Shown: piece after piece, positions 1 to 6,510 of the stretch
Layout: the number at the start of each line of letters is the position of its first letter
Position numbering within the stretch: position 1 is the first letter of the stretch
Assembly: GCA_001797815.1 (NCBI GenBank)
Contig: MGQK01000081.1
Coordinates: 4,271 to 11,548, forward strand
Direction of reading: 5' to 3'
Source: Deltaproteobacteria bacterium RBG_13_61_14
Lineage (GTDB): Bacteria; RBG-13-61-14
DNA length: 7,278 nucleotides
Notes under the pieces: generated by a model
Seen by the model: the letters and a program-made list of their open reading frames with translations, nothing else
The model's database searches: none
What the model was told of the DNA's origin: nothing
Made by a program: the position numbers and the translations under genes

Positions 1-353
1 TGCGCTCCCAGGAGCGGCCGAAGAAGCTTGAGCACCGGCAGCAGCGCCGGGATGAGGAGTGGCGAGAAGATGGCGAAGATCCCGATCCCGCCTTCGAGGA
101 TTCCATAGGCCAGGATCGGCCGACGGACCTTTGTATCCACCCAGCGGCCGGCGAGGAAACTGCCGAGGGCGAGCCCGGCCATGTAAGCGACTAACACCGC
201 GGTCAGGGCATGGGTGGTGCCGCCGGCCACCTTCGCAAACATGCGGGTCCAGGCCACTTCGTAGATCAGGCCGGCCGCGCCGGACAGGAAAAAAAGCCCG
301 GTGATGGCCGCGGGGATCCATTTTCGGAGCGGCTCGAACTCGGGTCTATTCAT
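1..353 (-). CDS. Membrane-embedded spermidine synthase-like protein (fused MFS/aminopropyltransferase type), N-terminal fragment
   Basis: The gene runs off the left edge; 117 residues from the start are visible. The N-terminus has the signature of the large proteins annotated as fused MFS/spermidine synthase: a first membrane helix around residues 12-32 containing [15 protein letters not shown], then TRMF, a second helix around 44-66 with YMAGLALGS followed by a GR-x-x-D turn, and a third around 78-105. In this family a soluble aminopropyltransferase-like (SpeE-fold) domain normally lies further on; it is outside the window, so its catalytic residues cannot be judged. The ATG (351-353) overlaps the TGA of the upstream rfaE2 gene in an ATGA junction. 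No Shine-Dalgarno is visible before it, so translation is probably coupled to rfaE2. Family assignment is fairly safe. Actual polyamine synthesis is not established, because many membrane members have no proven substrate. Confidence 0.8.
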   Translation of the reverse strand, partial: MNRPEFEPLRKWIPAAITGLFFLSGAAGLIYEVAWTRMFAKVAGGTTHALTAVLVAYMAGLALGSFLAGRWVDTKVRRPILAYGILEGGIGIFAIFSPLLIPALLPVLKLLRPLLGA

Positions 354-847
354 TGGGGGATCGCTGATTTGCGGCCGCCTTCCTGGATCGCCCGGATCAG
401 GGCGCTGGTGGACCGGCCTTCGAGCAGGGGAAGGCGCACGACTTTTCCGCCGTGGGCCTTCACCACCTCCGCGCCCACAATCTCGTCTTCTCCCCAGTCC
501 GCCCCTTTGACCAGCACGTGGGGGAGCAGCTCCGCGATCAGCTCCGCCGGCGTGTCCTCCTCGAACACCACCACCGCATCCACCGCGAGGAGCCCGGCCA
601 AGACCTCGGCCCGGTCCTCGACCGGGTTGAACGGCCGGCCCTCGCCCTTGATCCGCCGCACCGAGGCGTCGGAATTGAGGCCCACGACCAACAGGTCTCC
701 GAAAGCCCGGGCCGCTTCCAGGTAGCGGACGTGGCCGGCGTGGAGCAAATCGAAGCAGCCGTTGGTAAACACCACTTTCCGGCCCTGGCCGGCCGCCTGC
801 CGGCAAAGCGCGACGGCCTCAGTGCGGCGGTGGATTTTGTCCTGCAT
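350..847 (-). CDS. rfaE2: D-glycero-beta-D-manno-heptose 1-phosphate adenylyltransferase (standalone RfaE2/HldC)
   Basis: This 165-residue protein belongs to the cytidylyltransferase-like nucleotidyltransferases. The family enzyme transfers AMP from ATP to D-glycero-beta-D-manno-heptose 1-phosphate, giving ADP-heptose for the lipopolysaccharide inner core; it is cytoplasmic. Visible signatures are [12 protein letters not shown] (residues 28-39, with the HxGH nucleotide-binding motif at 36-39), a [13 protein letters not shown] stretch, the DRAEVLAGL helix, VKGADW and the C-terminal STSALI motif (146-151). The length matches standalone forms; in enterobacteria the same domain is fused behind a kinase in HldE, and no kinase gene is visible here. 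The ATG at 845-847 is preferred because AAGGAG (855-860) lies 7 bases upstream and about 27 residues precede TNGCFD, as is usual. The first 29 bases overlap the end of the AsmA-like gene, and the TGA overlaps the next gene in an ATGA junction. Confidence 0.95.
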   Translation of the reverse strand: MQDKIHRRTEAVALCRQAAGQGRKVVFTNGCFDLLHAGHVRYLEAARAFGDLLVVGLNSDASVRRIKGEGRPFNPVEDRAEVLAGLLAVDAVVVFEEDTPAELIAELLPHVLVKGADWGEDEIVGAEVVKAHGGKVVRLPLLEGRSTSALIRAIQEGGRKSAIPQ

Positions 848-2987
848 TGAGTTTCTCCTTGAGCGATTTACCGCCGTCGCGGAGGCGGTCGCTCAGATTC
901 CGGGGCGGGGGCCGGGTCGGCGCTTTCTCGATCAGGGGCAGGTAGGGGCTGATCCTGGGCTGGTCCCAATTGCCTTGCACCTTGGCATAATAGCCGAAGA
1001 GCGACTCCTGGGTCTGGTTGACGATGGCGCCGAGCAGGGGGATGGGTTTGGTCAGGGTGGAGAGGGTTTCCAGGGGATAGACCGCGATGCGCAGGTCCAG
1101 GGTCTCGTGGACAAAATCAATGCTGCCCGCGGCATGCGCTTCCAGGTCCCAGTTTCTCAAGACCAGGTTATCGGAATAAGCCACCCCGTCGCGGAAGGTG
1201 ACCTCCGCGCGCAGCTTTTCAAACGACTGGCCATACTGTTCCTCTTTGAAGGGAAGACCCAGGAAGGCGAGCACCTTGATGAACAGGTTGTAGCCCATCA
1301 ACTTGCCGTTGTGCACGTTGACCACGAACTCGCCGTTCAAGCTCGCGGTGTCAAACTCCCCGGCGATAAACCTGCCCGTGACATACCCCCGGCCGTCAAA
1401 GTCGCCGTCCACAAAGGTGGTGGTGTCCAGGATGCCCTCGATAAAACTCTGGGCGTCCATTTTCCGGATGGTCCCGTTTAAATAAAAAACCACCTCCGCG
1501 GGATGGTTGAAGCTCACCCAGGAGAAATTGTCCTCGTAGGTCCCCTGGTAAGCCCGGCAGGTAAGATGGGCAAAGCGCAGGACCCGATCCGTGTCCACCG
1601 ACCAGTGCCCCTGGATCTCCCGCGCCACCAGCTTGCCGTAAAAGCCCTTGCCGATCTTGGCGTCTCCCTCCCAGCGCGAGCGCATCGGCTTCATCTCCGC
1701 GTCGGGATCCGGCGCCGGCCCGGGATGGCCCATGAAAAACTTGGAGAAATCAACTTCCTCGGCCTCGGTCACCAGCACGAACCGGGGCGCGTAGGCCTCC
1801 TCGATCTTGCCCGAACTCCGGACGGGAATGCCCCCAACGAAAAGCTCGGTCTCCGGAATATCAATCACCCCGTTGGCCAGGGTGGCCGTGCCGTTGAACT
1901 TGGAGAGCGGTGCAATCACCCGGCCCGGGTCGAGCCCGGCCCCGCTCAAGCCGGCGCTGCCCGAGTAGCGCATGCGCCAGGCGCGGCTGCGATCCGGTCC
2001 TTCCAAATGGACCTTGACCCGGGTGCGGCCCCAGGCCTGGATCGGGTCCACCACGTGGGTCCGGTGGATGGGCGGCCAGGTCAGCACCAGATTGAGCTGC
2101 TCCAGGGCCGCATCCAGGTCTGCGTCCAGAGTCAGCCGAACATGATGATTGACCGACCCAAAGGTAAGGTTGGCCTGGTTCACCCGCGTGTCGCCCCAGG
2201 TGCCGCTCACCGCGCTCAAGGTGGCTGTGCGAGTGACTTTGTCCACCTCCAATTTCCCGGACAAGGACGCCAGGGGGCCATCGGGCAGACCCGGACCGCG
2301 GCCTTGGGGGAAGCGGCCCCGCACCTTGAAGCGGCCCGGCTCGCGGGCCGACATGCCGTGCAGGTTGAAATCCATCGCGAAAAGCTTGAGCGGCGCCACC
2401 AGCCCCGGCTTGGGCTGGCCCTGGTCCACGATTTCCAGGCTGGCATTGTTGACCCGGACCAGCTCCAGGTTGAGAATGGCCGCGAAGCGGTGCTCCGGGT
2501 CCGGCAACTGCGCCTGCAAGTTCTCCGAGATCGCTTTGCCCAGCCAGCTCTTCGGCTCCGGGATCGCGGGCGCGGCCGGCTGGGGCTTGATCAGGTTCTT
2601 GACCACGAAGTGCTTGTCCGGACCCCGGCGCAGGCAAAGCGAGGGCGAGTCCACGATCAGCTCCTTCCAAAGCAGGCGGCGTTCCTTGAAAAGGACATCC
2701 CGGTCCAGGATAACTTTCAGGCTCTTGATCCGAAGAAAATCCTCGGGCACAGCCTCGGGCTCGGGCTTGAGGCGCAGCTCCACGTCATGGCATTCGAACC
2801 CCAGGCCGGGGTAGAGGATCGGGAAAATCAGACCGAGCTCGACCTCGGCGTTGAGGCGCGACTCGATCCAGGCCTTGATCTGGGGCCGGTGGTAGTTGGG
2901 GTCGAGGTTGCGAGGGTCGAGGTAGATCAGGAGCGCGGCCAGCAGGAGCAGGAGGATCAGGGCGATGAGGAGGACGCGTTTGATCAT
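819..2987 (-). CDS. AsmA-like envelope protein
   Basis: This 722-residue protein has an N-terminal inner-membrane anchor (about residues 4-22, a run of Leu/Ile/Ala after MIKR) and a long predicted periplasmic part. It resembles the AsmA/YhdP/TamB superfamily, whose bridge-like members are implicated in moving phospholipid between inner and outer membranes. The clearest family signal is C-terminal, about residues 600-680: a [13 protein letters not shown] strand, [19 protein letters not shown], then the PIPLLGAI turn and a closing [10 protein letters not shown], as in AsmA_2-type C-terminal regions. It is longer than E. coli AsmA (617 residues) and much shorter than YhdP. The tail (about 685-722) is Pro/Arg/Lys-rich and polar. 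The ATG at 2985-2987 overlaps the TGA of the GT2 gene (ATGA); the nearest purine-rich site, GGTGGA, is 12 bases upstream, so coupling is likely. The last 29 bases overlap rfaE2. The family is fairly certain; the transported lipid, if any, is unknown. Confidence 0.85.
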   Translation of the reverse strand: MIKRVLLIALILLLLLAALLIYLDPRNLDPNYHRPQIKAWIESRLNAEVELGLIFPILYPGLGFECHDVELRLKPEPEAVPEDFLRIKSLKVILDRDVLFKERRLLWKELIVDSPSLCLRRGPDKHFVVKNLIKPQPAAPAIPEPKSWLGKAISENLQAQLPDPEHRFAAILNLELVRVNNASLEIVDQGQPKPGLVAPLKLFAMDFNLHGMSAREPGRFKVRGRFPQGRGPGLPDGPLASLSGKLEVDKVTRTATLSAVSGTWGDTRVNQANLTFGSVNHHVRLTLDADLDAALEQLNLVLTWPPIHRTHVVDPIQAWGRTRVKVHLEGPDRSRAWRMRYSGSAGLSGAGLDPGRVIAPLSKFNGTATLANGVIDIPETELFVGGIPVRSSGKIEEAYAPRFVLVTEAEEVDFSKFFMGHPGPAPDPDAEMKPMRSRWEGDAKIGKGFYGKLVAREIQGHWSVDTDRVLRFAHLTCRAYQGTYEDNFSWVSFNHPAEVVFYLNGTIRKMDAQSFIEGILDTTTFVDGDFDGRGYVTGRFIAGEFDTASLNGEFVVNVHNGKLMGYNLFIKVLAFLGLPFKEEQYGQSFEKLRAEVTFRDGVAYSDNLVLRNWDLEAHAAGSIDFVHETLDLRIAVYPLETLSTLTKPIPLLGAIVNQTQESLFGYYAKVQGNWDQPRISPYLPLIEKAPTRPPPRNLSDRLRDGGKSLKEKLNAGQNPPPH

Positions 2988-3925
2988 GATCGCTTTAGTT
3001 CCACCTGGACCAGGTAGGGCGCTTCACCCCGGTGGGCGAGGTGGGTGACCAGTTCGCCGATCAGGCCCAGGGAGAGGATCTGGGCGCCGAGGAGCAGGAG
3101 CATGATCCCGCCCAGGAACAGGGGCCGGGTGCCGATGGGGCGATGGCCGAGGAACCATAGGACCGTCATATAGCCGAGGCAAGCGCTGCCGAGCAGGAAG
3201 CTTAAGAGCCCGACGCCGCCGAAGAGGTGGAGCGGCCGGCGGGCATACTGGGTCAGGAAGAGCACGGTGAGCAGGTCGAACAGCCCGCGCGGGATGCGGC
3301 CGAGCCCATACTTGCTCTGTCCGAACCGGCGGGGGTGGTGGAGAACCTCGATCTCGGTCACCCGGAAACCCTGGGCGCCCAAGAGCGCCGGGATGTAGCG
3401 GTGCAGCTCGCCGTAGAGCCGCAGGCGGGAGAGCGCTTCCCGGCGATAGGCCTTGAAGCCGCAGTTGAAGTCGTGGATCTCGACCCCGGACAGCCGCGCG
3501 GTCGCGAAGTTGAAGAGCCGGGAGAGAGCGCGCCGGCTGAAAGGATCGCGCCGATGCTTTTTCCAGCCCGAGACCAGGTGATAACCCTCTTCCAGCTTGG
3601 CCAGGAACTGGGGGATCTCCTTGGGATCGTCCTGCAGGTCCGCGTCCAGGGTGACCACCACCTCGCCCTCGGCCCGGTCAAAACCCGCGGCTAACGCCGC
3701 GGACTTGCCGAAATTACGAAGCAGCTTCACCACCCGCACCCGGGGATCCTTTTCGAACAGCGCCTGCATCTCCTGGAAAGAATCGTCGGCGCTGCCGTCG
3801 TCCACCAGGATGATCTCAAAGGGCTGCCCGATCCTCTCCAAGGCCTCCACCACACGCTGGTGAAGCTCAGCCAAGCTCCTCGCCTCGTCTTTGACCGGCA
3901 CGATGACGCTGATTTTTGCGGCCAT
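2984..3925 (-). CDS. GT2 family polyprenyl-phosphate glycosyltransferase (DPM1/ArnC/GtrB-like) with two C-terminal membrane helices
   Basis: A 313-residue GT-A fold glycosyltransferase that probably transfers a sugar from a nucleotide-sugar to undecaprenyl phosphate at the cytoplasmic face of the inner membrane. It starts with ISVIVPVKDEARSL, followed by ILVDDGS (DDGS at 42-45), RNFGKSAALAAGF (70-82), and the metal-binding region TLDADLQDDP (DAD at 94-96). FNCGFKAYRREAL and GQSKYGLGRI complete the polyprenyl-phosphate sugar synthase pattern. Two hydrophobic segments, HLFGGVGLLSF onward and PLFLGGIMLLLL onward, anchor the C-terminus. The reading frame stays open to an earlier ATG at 4003, but the ATG at 3923-3925 is chosen. 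The conserved domain begins right after it, GGGAG lies about 7 bases upstream, and it leaves 2 bases after the preceding stop instead of a 76-base overlap. The sugar cannot be read from the sequence. The adjacent GT39-like gene is a natural user of its product. Confidence 0.9.
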   Translation of the reverse strand: MAAKISVIVPVKDEARSLAELHQRVVEALERIGQPFEIILVDDGSADDSFQEMQALFEKDPRVRVVKLLRNFGKSAALAAGFDRAEGEVVVTLDADLQDDPKEIPQFLAKLEEGYHLVSGWKKHRRDPFSRRALSRLFNFATARLSGVEIHDFNCGFKAYRREALSRLRLYGELHRYIPALLGAQGFRVTEIEVLHHPRRFGQSKYGLGRIPRGLFDLLTVLFLTQYARRPLHLFGGVGLLSFLLGSACLGYMTVLWFLGHRPIGTRPLFLGGIMLLLLGAQILSLGLIGELVTHLAHRGEAPYLVQVELKRS

Positions 3926-3927
3926 GC

Positions 3928-5526
3928 TCACGCTCCCGGCTTTCTCCGGAAAAGGAAGTAATGCTCGATCTTGGTTTCCAGGAAATACCCTTCTTCCAGC
4001 CAATCGCGGAAAGGGATAAAGGCCTGCATTTGCTGATAAGACTCCTTCGGCTCGATGCTGGTTGCATCTTTTTCCACCACCACCACATACTCGGGCGGAT
4101 GCTTTCCCAGGTCGGCCAGGAATTCCCCCCGGATTTTCTCCTGGTAAGCGGCAAAGCCGGCATTGCCCCGGGTATCGGTGGTGAGCGGCAGGTCATAGAC
4201 AAACCGGGTCGGCGAATTGCGGCCGGCCAGGAAGTTGATCCCCGGCTCCAGGCCGAACACCAGGACCTTCTCGTCCGGCGCGGTGTTCCGCCGGAGATAA
4301 TCCGCCACCGCCAGCTCCGCCCGGATGCAGATGTCGCCCTCGCCCCAGTTGCCGTAGGCCCGGTAAAAACCCTCGGCCGGGATCAGCCCGAGATCATAGA
4401 GCAGCTCCCGCCGGTAGCGCCGGGCCGGGTCGAACAGCGAGCCCAGGAGCAGCAAGGCCAGGAACAAGGCCGCGGCTAAAGGCAGCAGCGGGCCCCGCCG
4501 CCGGGGTCGCTCGGGAAAAAGCGCCGGGATCCCCATTCCGGCCAGGACCGAAAGCGGGCCGAGCAGCGGGATCCAGTGATAGGTGAAGAACTTCATCTGC
4601 ACCATCCCGTTCAGGTAAGCGGCCAGGGTCCAGAGCAAGAGCAGGCGCAAGCCCGGGAGCTTTTCCCGGCCGGCCCGGATCACGGACACGATCGAAAGCG
4701 CCAGGAGCACCCGCCAATCCAGCGCCCACTTGGCGGTCCGGATCAAAGCCAGGCCGAGAGCCTTCCCGAGCCCGGCATAGGCCTGACCGCCGTAGAAACG
4801 GCCGTAGGTGAACACGCCCTCGATCATGTCTTGGAGCGTGCCCGAGGCGAGGAGGTAAACGAGGAGCGGAATCCATCCCAGGAAAAAGCCCGCGGCCAGC
4901 ACGACCAGGCCGCGGAGCGACTCGGCCCCCCTCCTTTTCCCGGGCCAGGCCGCCTCGGCCGCCAGGGCCAATCCGACCACCCCGATCGTGGGCTTGAAAT
5001 GGCAGGCCAGGGCGACCAAGACCCCGGCCAGGAACAGCCGACCGAGGCCGAGCCTTTCCGGCCGGGTCGCTTGGAACCCGAAGAGCACGGCCAGGGAGAC
5101 CGGGAGCAGGGTGAAGGTCTCTTTCTGGGCAATGTCCCAGTAGTCGGTGTAGAGGACGGTGGAGAACAGGCCGTAGAAAAGTCCGGCGAAGAGCCCGGCG
5201 CGGTTCCCGGAAACCGCCCGGCCCACGCCGGAAATGGCGACCAGGGTGGCGAGCCGGTAAAAGAGATCAAAGAGATTGACCGCTTCCATCGTCCGGCCGA
5301 AAAGCTTCATCGCCGCAGTGTAGGCAAAGAAGATGCCGGGAAAATTGAAGTGATAAACGTCGCGGTAAGGAGCGCCGCCGTCCAGGATAGTGGTCGCCAC
5401 CAGAGCCGCCACGCCCTGGTCGCGGCCAAAGGGCACGTGGATCGAGATCAGGCTTAGGCCCGCGGTCAAGAGCAAGACGGCGGCGAGCGACAGGATCGGC
5501 CCGCGGCTGGTGCCGGGATTAGACAT
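3928..5526 (-). CDS. GT39/ArnT-like integral membrane glycosyltransferase (GT-C fold)
   Basis: This 532-residue multi-pass protein starts with a membrane helix at about residues 11-30. The first external loop has the typical GT-C pattern: an acidic residue in GRDQGV (D36), then ILDGGAPYRD (47-56) and a NFPG turn. About ten further hydrophobic segments follow, including one with HFKPTIG. A soluble C-terminal domain of about 140 residues carries DEKVLVFGLEPGINFLAGR and TRFVYDLPL (about 420-448), a pattern common in GT39-like proteins of this size. Such enzymes transfer a sugar from a polyprenyl-phosphate donor to an acceptor on the periplasmic side of the inner membrane. The start ATG (5524-5526) has GAGGAA 12 bases upstream, a rather long spacing. 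It is the first gene of the tightly packed group and follows an extended -10 promoter. The GT2 gene just downstream probably makes its donor. Acceptor (lipid A, core, other lipid or protein) and sugar are unknown. Confidence 0.85.
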   Translation of the reverse strand: MSNPGTSRGPILSLAAVLLLTAGLSLISIHVPFGRDQGVAALVATTILDGGAPYRDVYHFNFPGIFFAYTAAMKLFGRTMEAVNLFDLFYRLATLVAISGVGRAVSGNRAGLFAGLFYGLFSTVLYTDYWDIAQKETFTLLPVSLAVLFGFQATRPERLGLGRLFLAGVLVALACHFKPTIGVVGLALAAEAAWPGKRRGAESLRGLVVLAAGFFLGWIPLLVYLLASGTLQDMIEGVFTYGRFYGGQAYAGLGKALGLALIRTAKWALDWRVLLALSIVSVIRAGREKLPGLRLLLLWTLAAYLNGMVQMKFFTYHWIPLLGPLSVLAGMGIPALFPERPRRRGPLLPLAAALFLALLLLGSLFDPARRYRRELLYDLGLIPAEGFYRAYGNWGEGDICIRAELAVADYLRRNTAPDEKVLVFGLEPGINFLAGRNSPTRFVYDLPLTTDTRGNAGFAAYQEKIRGEFLADLGKHPPEYVVVVEKDATSIEPKESYQQMQAFIPFRDWLEEGYFLETKIEHYFLFRRKPGA

Positions 5527-5567
5527 ACTTGGTTTAGGTTCCTCGAAAGCAGTCCCCGTTCCTTGTG

Positions 5568-5597
5568 ATTGTATCAGGGTTGGGCCGGGATCGGCAA
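5568..5597 (-). promoter_or_regulatory. Candidate sigma70-type extended -10 promoter of the envelope operon
   Basis: Reading the minus strand, TTGCCG (5592-5597, four of six to TTGACA) is followed after 18 bases by TACAAT (5568-5573, five of six to TATAAT). TGA lies directly before the TACAAT, giving an extended -10 (TGnTACAAT-like). Transcription would begin near 5561, leaving a leader of about 35 bases before the GT39-like gene. Position and match are good, but the assignment rests on motif reading only. Confidence 0.6.
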
Positions 5598-5631
5598 GGC
5601 CAAATTCGGGAAAGGACCCAAGGATTTCGGA

Positions 5632-6072
5632 TTACATCACCCGGACCAGCCCCTGATCGCCGTCCACGGCCACGATCTGGCCGGTGCGGATGGCGGTGAA
5701 GATCTCGGGGGAAGGGATTTCGACCAGGGGGACTTTCTGGTTGAGCCAGACCTCAGCCAGGAGCGCGCCGGAGGCGAGCAGCGAGTCCGCGTTCTGGACC
5801 ACCATGGCCGCGGGGCCGCGGCCGCGGCGGATGAGTTCGAGCAGGATCATGCCGGTGTAGGTGGAGCCGATGCATTGGGGGAAGACCAGGACTCTGCCGG
5901 CCACGTCTTTTTTGTAAAGCTCATGCCTCCGGTCCTGGATCACACCGTTCCAGCGCTTGATCATGTTGGGCGGCTTGGAGAAACTGGCGGTAAGGTTGAG
6001 CGCCTGGGTAGTGACCAGGGCCGGGGCCTGGGCTTGGCCCGGCACCACCGAGCGTCCGCGAAATTCTTTCAT
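5632..6072 (-). CDS. DUF126 / aconitase X swivel-domain protein (AcnX small subunit-like)
   Basis: This 146-residue protein looks like the small, swivel-domain subunit of two-subunit aconitase X enzymes. Characterised relatives form a dehydratase with a separate large subunit, for example cis-3-hydroxy-L-proline dehydratase in bacteria and phosphomevalonate dehydratase in archaea. Evidence is the start MKEFRGRSVVPGQAQAPALVT, the strand GRVLVFP, the glycine/serine element CIGSTYTG (67-74; S70 sits where the family has its conserved GS), then RRGRGPAAMVVQNADSLLASGALLAE, a PLVEIPSPEIF segment and TGQIVAVDGDQGLVRV at the end. Residues 30-53, with KPPNM and QDRRHELY, are longer than in the archaeal type. 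The start is firm: AGGAGG lies 6 bases upstream of the ATG. A candidate promoter precedes it and no large-subunit (DUF521) gene is adjacent, so the partner must lie elsewhere or the protein has another role. Family assignment is good; substrate unknown. Confidence 0.82.
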   Translation of the reverse strand: MKEFRGRSVVPGQAQAPALVTTQALNLTASFSKPPNMIKRWNGVIQDRRHELYKKDVAGRVLVFPQCIGSTYTGMILLELIRRGRGPAAMVVQNADSLLASGALLAEVWLNQKVPLVEIPSPEIFTAIRTGQIVAVDGDQGLVRVM

Positions 6073-6078
6073 TGGTCG

Positions 6079-6084
6079 CCTCCT
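6079..6084 (-). promoter_or_regulatory. Consensus Shine-Dalgarno of the DUF126 gene
   Basis: AGGAGG on the minus strand lies 6 bases before the ATG at 6070-6072. It is the strongest ribosome binding site in the window and fixes the start of the aconitase X-type small subunit. Confidence 0.85.
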
Positions 6085-6090
6085 TTTTCT

Positions 6091-6120
6091 ATCTTACCAT
6101 CAAGTTGAATTTTCTGACAA
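6091..6120 (-). promoter_or_regulatory. Candidate sigma70-type promoter of the DUF126 gene
   Basis: On the minus strand TTGTCA (6115-6120, five of six to TTGACA) is followed after 18 bases by TAAGAT (6091-6096, four of six to TATAAT). The start point would fall almost on the Shine-Dalgarno, giving a very short leader, which lowers confidence. The spacer contains the small palindrome TCAAGTTGA (6100-6108), which could be chance. Confidence 0.35.
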
Positions 6121-6254
6121 CGTTTGCCCGGAAGGGGGAGAGCCGATAAGCAGGATCGAATGATTCCGGCCATTTTCAGGCGGGAAACGGGGTCGGTGCT
6201 TGATCCGCCGACAGAGGCCCGGAAGCCGGTGAAGGGCGTAACTCCTTGATCTGA

Positions 6255-6331
6255 TGGTACCCCCGACGCGATTTGAACGCGTGACCTAGGGATTAGGAAT
6301 CCCTCGCTCTATCCATCTGAGCTACGGGGGT
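6255..6331 (-). tRNA. tRNA-Arg, anticodon CCT
   Basis: A complete cloverleaf can be folded by eye on the minus strand. The acceptor stem ACCCCCG (6325-6331) pairs with CGGGGGT (6259-6265). The D arm is GCTC/GAGC with GG in the loop. The anticodon stem AGGGA/TCCCT encloses loop TTCCTAA, with anticodon CCT at 6295-6297. The T stem ACGCG/CGCGT encloses TTCAAAT, and a discriminator A is followed by an encoded CCA (6255-6257). All stems pair without mismatch, so the gene looks functional. It should read AGG arginine codons. No direct repeat of its 3' end is seen elsewhere in the window, so there is no sign of an element inserted at it within this stretch. Confidence 0.97.
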
Positions 6332-6348
6332 ATGCTTTTAAAATCAAT

Positions 6349-6394
6349 CCGCCAGAGAATCTTTCCCCCTGCCTTTCGCTGGTTTTTCTGGCGG
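6349..6394 (-). repeat. Inverted repeat in the region upstream of tRNA-Arg
   Basis: CCGCCAGA (6349-6356) and TCTGGCGG (6387-6394) are perfect 8-base inverted copies separated by 30 bases. A further pair, TAAAATCAAT (6339-6348) and ATTGATTTTA (6423-6432), flanks it on the outside. The inner pair would lie in the leader of the tRNA precursor if the promoter at 6427-6455 is used, and could fold into a hairpin there. There is no T-run, so it is not a standard terminator. Role unknown. Confidence 0.45.
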
Positions 6395-6426
6395 CGCGTT
6401 TACGGCCTTGCTCAAAGTTGAAATTG

Positions 6427-6455
6427 ATTTTATCACACTGATGAATCATCCGCAA
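6427..6455 (-). promoter_or_regulatory. Candidate promoter for tRNA-Arg
   Basis: On the minus strand TTGCGG (6450-6455, three of six to TTGACA) is followed after exactly 17 bases by TAAAAT (6427-6432, five of six to TATAAT). Transcription would start near 6420, about 90 bases before the mature tRNA. The spacing and -10 are good; the -35 is weak. Confidence 0.4.
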
Positions 6456-6510
6456 GGCCTGAAATCGGCGCACAGGCGTTGCTTCGGCTGGCCCGCGGCC
6501 GCGGAAAATT

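Noticed and set aside
1503-3017. 504-codon open frame on the plus strand, opposite the AsmA-like gene
   Set aside because: Its translation is low-complexity (many Gly, Arg, Pro, His, Gln) with no recognisable domain. It mirrors a clear coding gene in GC-rich DNA, where long antisense frames are expected.
3926-4003. Earlier in-frame ATG for the GT2 gene, adding 26 residues
   Set aside because: The added residues resemble no part of the GT2 family and would overlap the upstream gene by 76 bases. The ATG at 3923-3925 fits the domain start and has a better ribosome binding site.
4576-5457. 293-codon plus-strand open frame opposite the GT39-like gene
   Set aside because: Composition is Glu/Gly/Gln/Pro-rich with no family signal; it is the antisense shadow of a clear membrane protein gene.
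6192-6212. GTCGG / CCGAC hairpin downstream of tRNA-Arg as its terminator
   Set aside because: The stem is only 5 base pairs with an 11-base loop and no proper T-run follows. The rest of the 182-base gap shows no better terminator.
6255-6331. tRNA-Arg as an attachment site for an integrated element
   Set aside because: No integrase gene and no repeat of the tRNA 3' end is seen in the window; the neighbours look like ordinary chromosomal genes.
6493-6504. 12-base GC palindrome just after the rhomboid stop codon, as a terminator
   Set aside because: It is a perfect palindrome with no loop and no following T-run on the minus strand. In GC-rich sequence such a palindrome has little weight.
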